From Candidatus Omnitrophota bacterium (GTDB taxonomy: Bacteria > Omnitrophota > Gorgyraeia > Gygaellales > Profunditerraquicolaceae), in contig JAQTMD010000026.1 in NCBI GenBank assembly GCA_028714595.1, forward strand, positions 1 to 12,790: DNA of 12,790 nt, given 5' to 3'. The translations under genes and the position numbers were made by a program. The notes under the pieces are model-generated. The model did not search any database. It worked only from the letters and a program-made list of their open reading frames with translations, and was not told where the DNA came from. Shown here in pieces: positions 6,124-12,678 of this stretch (the stretch's first letter is position 1; every line of letters begins with the position of its first letter).

Positions 6124-6933
6124 ATGAACGATCGGATTCTTTGCTTGATTTTTGGTTGCATCCTGACGCTTACCTCTCTCGGCACCTGCCTTGCCCAATC
6201 CAACGCCACCGACTCGGTCACCATCACCACCTACTACCCCGCGCCCTACGGCGTCTATAAGAACATGCGCCTCTATCCCAGCCAGCAGCCCGGCGGAACA
6301 GCCGTGCTGCGGGGAACTTTGTATTTTAACGGCACCACGAACCAGACCTATTACTACAACGGCTCTGCCTGGGTGCCGTTCAATTTCTTCCAGAGCATCT
6401 TCTTAAACCCGAATGCAGCCAAGCCGCCTGATCAAAAGGGTCAGATTTATTATAATTTTGCCACGAACCAGCCTGAATATTTCGACGGCTCGACCTGGAA
6501 GCCGTTCGGCACCGGCACGGGCGGCGCCGCGATATGCGGCAACGGCGTCTGCGAAACGGAGAAAGAAGAGAGTTGTCAGACCTGCATCGCGGATTGCCCG
6601 ACCTGCGTCAGCCCGAATATGGGAAAGACCTGTCCGATGAACGTGGTGGCGAGTTATAACGCGGGTGTCCAAGGGCAGGATCTGGCTCCCGCATGCGACG
6701 ATTATTGCAAGAGCAAGAAGTGGTGCAGGAAAAGCATCTCGGGCTCTATAAGCTACGGCGTAACCTGCGGCTATGCGACAAAGGACTATCTTACGTACCG
6801 GGTAAACTTCAATTTCGACGATTGCTCGGCCACAAAAACCGGTACAGCTTTGTATTCCTCCTACGTCAGCTATTGCAGGAACGATTCGATTGCCACCTGT
6901 AATTGCAAGGTGTGCGAGTCCGGTTCAATGTAA
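6124..6933 (+). CDS. Secreted cysteine-rich protein with N-terminal TITTYYPAPYGVY segment (paralogue 2)
   Basis: A 269-residue paralogue of the preceding gene with the same order: signal peptide (ending TCLA before QSNA), the TITTYYPAPYGVYKNMRL segment, two tail-fibre-like repeats, a six-cysteine CGNGVCE...C..C...C motif and a cysteine-rich C-terminal domain (16 cysteines in the mature protein). Two cysteines absent from paralogue 1 (Cys201 in KKWC and Cys264 in KVC) could form an added disulfide. I prefer the ATG at 6124 because the signal peptide then starts MNDRILC. An in-frame ATG at 6112 adds MDDC, an acidic start unusual for a signal peptide, and neither start has a strong ribosome site. 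It lies about 36 bases after the first paralogue and is probably cotranscribed. Function unknown. Confidence 0.8.
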   Translation: MNDRILCLIFGCILTLTSLGTCLAQSNATDSVTITTYYPAPYGVYKNMRLYPSQQPGGTAVLRGTLYFNGTTNQTYYYNGSAWVPFNFFQSIFLNPNAAKPPDQKGQIYYNFATNQPEYFDGSTWKPFGTGTGGAAICGNGVCETEKEESCQTCIADCPTCVSPNMGKTCPMNVVASYNAGVQGQDLAPACDDYCKSKKWCRKSISGSISYGVTCGYATKDYLTYRVNFNFDDCSATKTGTALYSSYVSYCRNDSIATCNCKVCESGSM

Positions 6934-6948
6934 GCATCGTGTAATCAA

Positions 6949-6965
6949 CCCACACCGGGTGTGGG
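6949..6965. repeat. Perfect palindrome CCCACACC-G-GGTGTGGG upstream of trpB2
   Basis: Eight-base arms around one central G (6957), starting 15 bases after the stop of the secreted paralogue and ending 31 bases before the trpB2 ATG. It has the same single-base-centre design and AACCC/GGGT edges as the 14-bp repeats at 3091, so it may be a relative of that family. It could serve as an operator or mRNA-end hairpin; no T-run follows. Confidence 0.6.
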
Positions 6966-6996
6966 TGCGTATAAGGTTTTAAAAAAGGAGAGAGGA

Positions 6997-8349
6997 ATGC
7001 AGGACACCAAGTTCATGCTTCGCGAAAAGGACATCCCCCTGGCCTGGTATAACGTGGTAGCAGACCTGCCGTTTCCGCCTGCGCCGCCTATCCATCCCGG
7101 CACCAAGAAACCGCTTAACCCCAAGGACCTGGCTGCAGTTTTCCCCATGAGTCTCATCAAGCAGGAGGCCTCTGTCGAGCGTTGGATAGAGATCCCCGAC
7201 GAGATCCGTCAGATCTACCGTATCTGGAGGCCCACGCCGCTTCGCCGTGCCGTCCGCCTTGAGAAGGCGTTGAAGACCTCCTGCCGCATTTATTTGAAGG
7301 ACGAGAGCGTTTCGCCCGCAGGCAGCCACAAGCCCAACACCGCGGTCGCCCAGGCCTATTACAACAAGAAAGAAGGCATCAAGCGGCTGGTCACCGAGAC
7401 CGGCGCAGGCCAGTGGGGCAGCGCCTTGAGCTTTGCCTGTAATGTTTTCGGCCTCGAGTGCCGCGTGTACATGGTCAAAGTCAGCTATCACCAGAAGCCC
7501 TTCAGGAAATCCCTGATGCACATCTGGGGCGCGGAAGTCATCCCGTCGCCCTCGACCATGACCGAGAGCGGAAAGATGGTCTTGAAGCAGGACCCGCACT
7601 GCCCGGGCAGCCTGGGGATCGCGATCTCCGAGGCAGTGGAAGACGCGGTCAAGAGCAAGAACTCGCGTTATTCCCTGGGAAGCGTCTTGAACCACGTGCT
7701 CCTGCATCAGACCGTGGTGGGTCTTGAGACCAAAGAGCAGTTGAAGCTTGCCGGAGAAAAACCGGATTTTCTTATCGCCTGCGTCGGCGGCGGCAGCAAT
7801 TGCGGCGGCTTTACTTTTCCGTTCGTCAAAGACAAGCTCAAGAACAAAAAGCTGCGCATCATTGCCGTTGAACCCACTGCCTGCCCCAGCCTGACCAAAG
7901 GGTTGTACAGGTATGATTTCGGCGATATCGCCAGCATGACCCCGCTTCTGAAGATGTTCACCCTCGGCTACAAATTCATCCCGCCGGGTATCCACGCCGG
8001 GGGCTTACGCTACCACGGCATGGCGCCGCTGGTCAGCCTCCTGCATGCCAAGAAGGTGATCGAGGCAGTCGCAGTCAATCAGCTGGACATCTTCAAAGCT
8101 GCCTGTCTTTTTGCCAAGACCGAAGGCACGATCCCGGCACCCGAGACCGCGCATGCCCTGTGCGCGGCGATGAACGTCGCCAAAACGAATAAGAACAAGT
8201 GTATTGTGCTCAACTTCAGCGGCCACGGACTCCTGGATCTGTCATCCTACGACAAGTACCTGGCCGGCGAGCTGAAGAACTACGCCTATCCGAAAGCCGA
8301 GATCAAAAAGGCCATGGCCAACATCCCCAAGGTCTGCATCGAGCCATGA
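6997..8349 (+). CDS. trpB2: Tryptophan synthase beta chain, TrpB2 type
   Basis: A 450-residue PLP enzyme that joins indole and serine to make tryptophan. It belongs to the TrpB2 branch rather than the classical TrpB1. Seen are the PLP lysine in SHKPNTA (Lys112), the ETGAGQWG motif, the phosphate-binding loop GGGSNCGG (264-271), EPTACPS, HAGGLRYHG and EGTIPAPETAHA. AAGGAG and GAGG 5-14 bases upstream support the ATG at 6997; the GTG at 6961 falls in the palindrome. No trpA is adjacent, which is usual for TrpB2; it may salvage free indole. Indole is also a neighbour of the arylpyruvate/arylacetate chemistry suggested by the ligase cassette. Its stop overlaps the start of the GroES-like gene as ATGA. 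Confidence 0.93.
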   Translation: MQDTKFMLREKDIPLAWYNVVADLPFPPAPPIHPGTKKPLNPKDLAAVFPMSLIKQEASVERWIEIPDEIRQIYRIWRPTPLRRAVRLEKALKTSCRIYLKDESVSPAGSHKPNTAVAQAYYNKKEGIKRLVTETGAGQWGSALSFACNVFGLECRVYMVKVSYHQKPFRKSLMHIWGAEVIPSPSTMTESGKMVLKQDPHCPGSLGIAISEAVEDAVKSKNSRYSLGSVLNHVLLHQTVVGLETKEQLKLAGEKPDFLIACVGGGSNCGGFTFPFVKDKLKNKKLRIIAVEPTACPSLTKGLYRYDFGDIASMTPLLKMFTLGYKFIPPGIHAGGLRYHGMAPLVSLLHAKKVIEAVAVNQLDIFKAACLFAKTEGTIPAPETAHALCAAMNVAKTNKNKCIVLNFSGHGLLDLSSYDKYLAGELKNYAYPKAEIKKAMANIPKVCIEP

Positions 8350-8696
8350 ACGGGAAAGAACTCGTTTTAGTCGGCGACCGCGTACTGATCCTCCCGGATC
8401 AGGAGAACGACAAGACTGATACCGGTCTGTACCTCCCCCAGGGTATCAAGGAAAGGGAGAAGGTACAGACCGGCAAGGTTATCAAGGTCGGGCCGGGCTA
8501 CCCCATTGCCTCGCCCGAAGACGTCGATAGCGAACCCTGGAAAGCGCGGCACACCGAAGGCAAGTACCTGCCCCTGCAGGCCCAGGAAGGCGACTACTGC
8601 ATCTTCCTGCGCAATGCCGGCATCGAAATAGACTACGAATCCAAAAAGTACATCGTCGTTCCCCACTCCGCCATCCTGCTCCTCCTCCGCAGTTAG
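8346..8696 (+). CDS. Divergent GroES-like co-chaperonin homologue
   Basis: A 116-residue protein related to GroES. The N-terminal GDRVLILPDQENDKTDTGLYLP (residues 10-31) covers the first strand and the mobile-loop region. GKVIKVGPG (43-51) and a closing segment KYIVVPHSAILLLLRS also fit. A segment of roughly 25 residues (about 54-78, YPIASPEDVD...KYLPLQA) is extra compared with the usual 95-residue GroES. I recall a similar longer GroES family in Bacteroidetes, without an adjacent groEL. The ATG overlaps the trpB2 stop (ATGA), showing coupled translation, and no groEL follows. It may be a specialised co-chaperonin or have taken on another oligomeric role; the role is unknown. Confidence 0.8.
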   Translation: MNGKELVLVGDRVLILPDQENDKTDTGLYLPQGIKEREKVQTGKVIKVGPGYPIASPEDVDSEPWKARHTEGKYLPLQAQEGDYCIFLRNAGIEIDYESKKYIVVPHSAILLLLRS

Positions 8697-8775
8697 GGAC
8701 GGTTCTCACCCCTGCTTAAAAGTGTCCCCTTTTTCTGCTTGGGGACAGTTCTAACCGTGCCTCAGAACCGTCCCT
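8695..8775. repeat. Nested inverted-repeat element (REP-like) after the GroES gene
   Basis: AGGGACGGTTCT (8695-8706) and AGAACCGTCCCT (8764-8775) are perfect 12-bp inverted repeats. Inside them TGTCCCC (8723-8729) and GGGGACA (8741-8747) form a perfect 7-bp stem, with T5 on the loop side. The outer arm overlaps the GroES stop codon. The form fits the REP/BIME-type elements mobilised by REP-associated tyrosine transposases; no transposase is in the window. It may also end the trpB2-GroES transcript. Confidence 0.75.
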
Positions 8776-8801
8776 GATCTACTGGTTTTTTCCTATTTTG
8801 A

Positions 8802-8810
8802 TGGTATACT
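8802..8810 (+). promoter_or_regulatory. Extended -10 promoter for the sigma/anti-sigma/CHAT operon
   Basis: TGGTATACT is an extended -10 (TGn followed by TATACT). The best -35 at the usual distance, CTGGTT, is weak, as is common with extended -10 promoters. Transcription would start near 8817, downstream of the ATG at 8812, which supports the later ATG at 8842 as the sigma gene start. I see no clear ECF-type -35/-10 pair here. Confidence 0.5.
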
Positions 8811-8841
8811 TATGGTTAAGGGTCTGGAGGAAGTGTGTTGT

Positions 8842-9450
8842 ATGGACGATCTGGAATTTGTAAAACGTTGTGTTGGCTCTGACAAACAGGCCCAGGAAGA
8901 GTTCATCCAGAAGTATTGCCGCCTCATCTTCAGCTGCATCCACTCTTTTTTCAGGCTCAAAGGGTTAAATCCTGCCGCAGGCGTCGTCGAAGATCTTTAC
9001 CAGGACATCCTTACTTCTCTGGTCAAAGACCATTTTAAAAAACTTTCCACCTACAAAGGAAAGAACGGCGCCAGCCTCGCCAGCTGGCTGCGCCAGGTGG
9101 TGATTAATCGCTGCATAGACCACGTGCGTAAGAGCCGTCCCGACACCGTATCTCTGGAAGCGCCGGTTGCCGAAGGTCTCACGTTGAGCGATATCATCCC
9201 GTACCGCTCGCGATCGGTTTCCGAAGAGGCCTCTGTGCGCGAACAGCTGGAAAACCTGGTCGATTGCATCGAGCAACTGGACCTCGACGACAAATTTTTC
9301 CTGGAATTGAACCTGAACCACGGCCTGACCCTCGACCATATCAAAGATTTTTACCGCGTCACGCGCGGCACCGTGGACATGCGAAGGGTGCGCATCCTGG
9401 AACGTTTACGCGACTGTTTCAAACACAAAGGGTATGAGGTGTCTGTTTGA
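8842..9450 (+). CDS. ECF-type sigma-70 family RNA polymerase sigma factor
   Basis: A 202-residue two-domain sigma factor. The region 2 part (about residues 8-95) includes DLYQDILTSLV and ASWLRQVVINRCIDHVRK, which match the ECF core-binding and -10-recognition helices. The region 4 part (about 140-197, LDLDDKFFLELNLNHGLTLDHI ending in the helix RRVRILERLRD) is the helix-turn-helix for -35 recognition. The start at 8842 has GGAGGA ten bases upstream; an in-frame ATG at 8812 would precede the predicted transcript start. It directs RNA polymerase to a regulon not seen here. The next gene encodes a zinc-finger protein of anti-sigma type and the one after it a CHAT-TPR protein, so its activity is probably held in check by the second and released through the third. 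Confidence 0.85.
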   Translation: MDDLEFVKRCVGSDKQAQEEFIQKYCRLIFSCIHSFFRLKGLNPAAGVVEDLYQDILTSLVKDHFKKLSTYKGKNGASLASWLRQVVINRCIDHVRKSRPDTVSLEAPVAEGLTLSDIIPYRSRSVSEEASVREQLENLVDCIEQLDLDDKFFLELNLNHGLTLDHIKDFYRVTRGTVDMRRVRILERLRDCFKHKGYEVSV

Positions 9451-9496
9451 CGGCGTCTCAGGGTCATCAAAGGCGATTGCTGCGGCCGCGGTTTTT

Positions 9497-9513
9497 TAAC
9501 GAAATGTGCGTTA
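9497..9513 (+). promoter_or_regulatory. Weak dyad TAACG/CGTTA before the anti-sigma gene
   Basis: TAACG (9497-9501) and CGTTA (9509-9513) are inverted around seven bases in the 102-base gap between the sigma and anti-sigma genes. It could be a small hairpin or operator. Support is limited to symmetry. Confidence 0.25.
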
Positions 9514-9552
9514 GATTCTACCGGATTATTCGTCTATTAGTTGGGAGAATCC

Positions 9553-10257
9553 ATGGACAACGATATCGAAAAAACGGTAAAGAAAGTCTATAAGCGCTGG
9601 AAGGGGAGGCTTCCTCCTGCCGGCCAAAACCATCCGGATGAAGAGACGCTCGCCGCATTTGCGGAGAACAAGCTTTCATCCAAGGATGCAGATCGTCTCA
9701 AGTCCCACATGCTTTCCTGTCCCCGGTGCTCTCAGGCTGCGGCCGACGGCATCCGCATGCTCTCGGTCGCGCCAACGGAGATGCCGCCTGGCCTTGCCCG
9801 GCGCTCGCAAGAGCTTATCGTCGCAGAGATGCAGTCCTCGGTGCTTGAACTGGTCCTTGCGCTCAGGGACAAGGTCATGGAACTGGTCTCGTCGACCGGC
9901 GATGTGCTGGTCGGCCAGGAACTGGTACCGGCGGCGCTGGTACGCAGCCGTAAGCTTTCTGAGTTCAAAGACGAGGTCACGGTCCTCAAGGATTTCAGGG
10001 ATATCCGCGTGGAGGTAAAGGTGCGATCCCCGGAGCCCTCGCGCTTTACGGTTACGATCCTGGCCCGGGACAAACAGACACAGCGCCCCTTGCGGGACGT
10101 GCGCATCAGCATGCTGCGCGAGGGACTGGAGCTTGAATCGTACCTGGCCCAGGAAGGCAAAGTCGTCTTTGAGCATGTCGCCCTCGGGAAATACTCGATT
10201 CAGATCCTGAGCCTCAAGGAAAAGCTCGCCACCGTCACCATAGACGTAAAGGTCTAG
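9553..10257 (+). CDS. Soluble zinc-finger anti-sigma candidate with C-terminal beta-sandwich
   Basis: A 234-residue protein. Residues 27-59 resemble a zf-HC2 anti-sigma module: HPDEETLAAFAENKL, then HxxxCxxC (His52, Cys56, Cys59). His27 stands where the fourth zinc ligand is often Cys. Residues 80-110 are predicted helical. The C-terminal part (about 130-234) has alternating strands with QRPLRDVRISM and a GKVVFEHVALGKYSIQIL turn, like carboxypeptidase-regulatory or CnaB folds. No transmembrane helix or signal peptide is seen, so it should be cytosolic. The ATG has GGGAG at 9543-9547. It lies between the sigma gene and the CHAT gene, five bases from the latter. The most likely role is binding and silencing the sigma factor; cleavage by the CHAT protein would relieve this. 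Both are inference. Confidence 0.72.
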   Translation: MDNDIEKTVKKVYKRWKGRLPPAGQNHPDEETLAAFAENKLSSKDADRLKSHMLSCPRCSQAAADGIRMLSVAPTEMPPGLARRSQELIVAEMQSSVLELVLALRDKVMELVSSTGDVLVGQELVPAALVRSRKLSEFKDEVTVLKDFRDIRVEVKVRSPEPSRFTVTILARDKQTQRPLRDVRISMLREGLELESYLAQEGKVVFEHVALGKYSIQILSLKEKLATVTIDVKV

Positions 10258-10262
10258 CCCCG

Positions 10263-12473
10263 ATGTCCGATCCTGCCAACAGCCTGGTCCTGGAAGTCTT
10301 CCGCAGCTCAAACGTGCTCAAGATGAGCATCCTGGAGGAGCGGGAAGAGCATAAGACCGTGCGTCACTACAGCCAGTGCATGGCTTCTTTCGATGACGTC
10401 AAGCGCATCTGCCGGGAGATCATCGCGGTCTTGAGATCAGCCGGGCCCAGGCACGCGCTTGGCGAGGAGTCTCTGGAGGTACTGAAAAAAAACGGCCGTC
10501 TTTTGTGGGAACAGCTCTTGACCCGCCCGGTCAGGGACAGGCTGACCGCTACCAAGCTCAAGGACCTGGTCCTGTCCCTGGAAGAGGAACTGGTGGGGAT
10601 CCCCTGGGAACTGCTCTATGACGGCTCCGATTTTCTGGGGTTGAAGTTCAACGTCGGCAGGGTCATCCGCTCCCGGCACGAGGAAGCCCACCCGCAGTAC
10701 CGCTCGCTCGGCGGCAAACTGCGCATGCTCATCCTCGCCAATCCTACCAATGACCTGCCTTCGGCGTACGACGAAGGCATCAACATCCGCAACCAGTTCG
10801 ACAAGGCCCGGGAAAAGATCTCCATCGATTTCAAATCCACATCCATCGATTCTCTGTACGTGAAAAAGAACCTGCGCGAGTACGATATCGTACATTTCGC
10901 CGGACACTGCGAGTACGACCCCGAAGAGCCCCGCTCGACCGGTTGGGTCATGTCCGACGGCAGGTTCACCACGCAGGACATCCTTTCCATCGGCCAGGGC
11001 GCGACTTTACCGACGTTGGTCTTTGCCAATGCCTGCCAGTCCGCCCAGGTGGATCGGGACCACATCGACCAGGATTGCCAGGAAAAGACCTACAGCCTTG
11101 CTTCGTCGTTCCTGTTCTCGGGCGTGCGCCATTACATCGGCGCGGTCCAGCGTATCGAAGACCCGGTGAGCTTTACTTTTGCCAGGGAATTTTACACCCA
11201 GCTTTTGCGCGGGAAATCCGTCGGCTCAAGCCTTCGCATCGGACGCTTGCGGCTGGTCAAAGAGTACGGCATAAATTCGCTTGTTTGGGCCCTCTACCTG
11301 TTGTACGGCGAGCCGACCTTCTGCCTTTTCCGCACCAGGTCAAAAGTCCAAAAGCCCGCAGCCCTGTCGATACAATCGTTCTGTATCCTGCACCGGCGCA
11401 GGTTGATCGCCTGCGGGTCGACCCTGGCCGCGGCGTGCGTGATTGCTGCCGCAGCGCTGTTTGTGCCCAGGATCAATCCCTCGGCCTACTATTGGTACAA
11501 AAGGGCTGAGCATCTTGCCCGGGCAGGAAAAAATGCCGGGGCAATACAGGCTGCAGAGCGCGCCAGGGAAAAAGACCCGGGACTTTTGGCCGCCTACCCC
11601 CTGCTTGCCGATACCTGCTACCGCCTCGGAAAGAACGAAGAGGCGGCAAGATATTATTTTGATTACATCGTCAAGAGCACGGAGCATAACAACATTTGGC
11701 ATCTGGCGAACAGCTACATCCTGGCAGGCTGGCATTATCACCGGTTCGGCCAGTACCCCAGGGCATTTGAGTTCTATGACAAGGCGCTGGTCACCAGCAG
11801 GGCGGGCAACGACAAGCTCCACGAGGCCGTGGCCTTGCGCAAGCTTGCGCTCTGGTACATGGACAAAGAAGAATACGACAAGGCGCTTGAGCTTTTGACC
11901 AAGAGCGCCGAGATCAACCGCGAACGCCGGCACCTGCGCGAACACCGGTATAACCTGGCATGCGATTATTTCGACCTCGGCCTCCTGTTTTCCAACAGAG
12001 AAGACACCGCGGCCGCCCGCGATTTTTACGGCAAGAGCCGCGGCGTATTCCTTCAGCTGGGCCTCAAGAACGAGATGAGCGATTTTTACTTCAATCTCGG
12101 CGAGCTCTATCTAATGGACAAAGAGTACGGCGTGGCGCTCCAGTACTATTTGAAGGGCCTGGCCATAGACCGGAAACAGGCAAACCTGCCCAGCCTTGCC
12201 GGCGATTACACCATGCTCGGAGAGCTGTACATGGAAATGGACAACCTTGAGAAGGCAGAGGAGTATTTCAAGCTCGCCGAGGCTCAGGCGCGCGAGATCA
12301 AGGCTCCGATGGAGCTGGCCGCCGCTTCTTTTGACCTGGGCCTGGTGTACAAAAAGCGGGGATGGAAGAGCAGGGCGCGCGCCTCACTGCGTACCGCCGA
12401 AGAGATCTTCCGCGGCATCGACACGCCGGCATACCGGGAGGTCCAGGACGAGCTGCTCTCCCTGGACCGCTGA
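10263..12473 (+). CDS. CHAT-domain caspase-like protease with one TM helix and C-terminal TPR array
   Basis: A 736-residue protein. Residues 1-60 are an N-terminal domain of unknown type. Residues 65-365 form a CHAT (caspase HetF-associated) peptidase domain with the dyad His215 (HFAGH) and Cys258 (FANACQSA), both intact. HRRR at 377-380 precedes a hydrophobic helix (about 381-401, rich in Leu/Ala/Ile/Val), then come about eight TPR units up to the C-terminus (about 407-730; for example LGELYMEMDNLEKAEEYF). The positive charges before the helix place the CHAT domain in the cytosol and the TPRs outside. It starts five bases after the anti-sigma stop with a poor ribosome site, so translation is probably coupled. 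CHAT proteins are cysteine proteases often gated by attached repeats. Here the likely substrate is the neighbouring zinc-finger protein; the trigger is unknown. Confidence 0.85.
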   Translation: MSDPANSLVLEVFRSSNVLKMSILEEREEHKTVRHYSQCMASFDDVKRICREIIAVLRSAGPRHALGEESLEVLKKNGRLLWEQLLTRPVRDRLTATKLKDLVLSLEEELVGIPWELLYDGSDFLGLKFNVGRVIRSRHEEAHPQYRSLGGKLRMLILANPTNDLPSAYDEGINIRNQFDKAREKISIDFKSTSIDSLYVKKNLREYDIVHFAGHCEYDPEEPRSTGWVMSDGRFTTQDILSIGQGATLPTLVFANACQSAQVDRDHIDQDCQEKTYSLASSFLFSGVRHYIGAVQRIEDPVSFTFAREFYTQLLRGKSVGSSLRIGRLRLVKEYGINSLVWALYLLYGEPTFCLFRTRSKVQKPAALSIQSFCILHRRRLIACGSTLAAACVIAAAALFVPRINPSAYYWYKRAEHLARAGKNAGAIQAAERAREKDPGLLAAYPLLADTCYRLGKNEEAARYYFDYIVKSTEHNNIWHLANSYILAGWHYHRFGQYPRAFEFYDKALVTSRAGNDKLHEAVALRKLALWYMDKEEYDKALELLTKSAEINRERRHLREHRYNLACDYFDLGLLFSNREDTAAARDFYGKSRGVFLQLGLKNEMSDFYFNLGELYLMDKEYGVALQYYLKGLAIDRKQANLPSLAGDYTMLGELYMEMDNLEKAEEYFKLAEAQAREIKAPMELAAASFDLGLVYKKRGWKSRARASLRTAEEIFRGIDTPAYREVQDELLSLDR

Positions 12474-12509
12474 TTTTGAAAGCGGTTTCACCAAAAGGCC
12501 TAAATCGTC

Positions 12510-12538
12510 TTGAAAACCGGGTTCCCATGAGTTACTAT
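12510..12538 (+). promoter_or_regulatory. Candidate promoter after the CHAT gene
   Basis: TTGAAA (12510-12515) and TACTAT (12533-12538) are exactly 17 bases apart. A start near 12545 would give a leader of about 95 bases ending in the strong terminator at 12591-12639. That would make a small RNA or an attenuated leader for the PilZ-like gene. The -10 matches consensus in four of six bases. Confidence 0.35.
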
Positions 12539-12590
12539 TAAATGAAACCGGTGTACTAAAATCAGCCGCAGAACAGAAACGAAAAATCAG

Positions 12591-12639
12591 CCACGGATCG
12601 GTGAGAGATGAGGGTCTCTTCCGAAATCGTGGTTTTTTT
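12591..12639 (+). terminator. Strong rho-independent terminator
   Basis: CCACG (12591-12595) pairs with CGTGG (12628-12632). Inside are TCGG/CCGA (12598-12601 with 12621-12624) and GAGA/TCTC stems, followed by seven T (12633-12639). It ends the sigma/anti-sigma/CHAT operon, or a transcript from the candidate promoter at 12510. A direct repeat AAAATCAGCC occurs at 12558-12567 and at 12583-12592, entering the stem. Confidence 0.85.
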
Positions 12640-12678
12640 ATTTCTCACAGCGCGTGCCACGGGGAACAAGGGGGATGT

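Noticed and set aside
6979..7995. 338-residue open frame on the minus strand opposite trpB2
   Set aside because: It is antisense to a well-recognised gene, shows no family resemblance, and arises from GC-rich codon bias on the real strand.
9451..9552. GC-rich stretch followed by six T (GCGGCCGCGG then TTTTTT) as a terminator after the sigma gene
   Set aside because: I could not fold a proper stem-loop directly before the T-run, and the next two genes look like part of the same operon.
10943..11509. Overlapping + frame within the CHAT gene
   Set aside because: It is out of frame with intact His/Cys motifs and the TM helix; no domain is recognisable.
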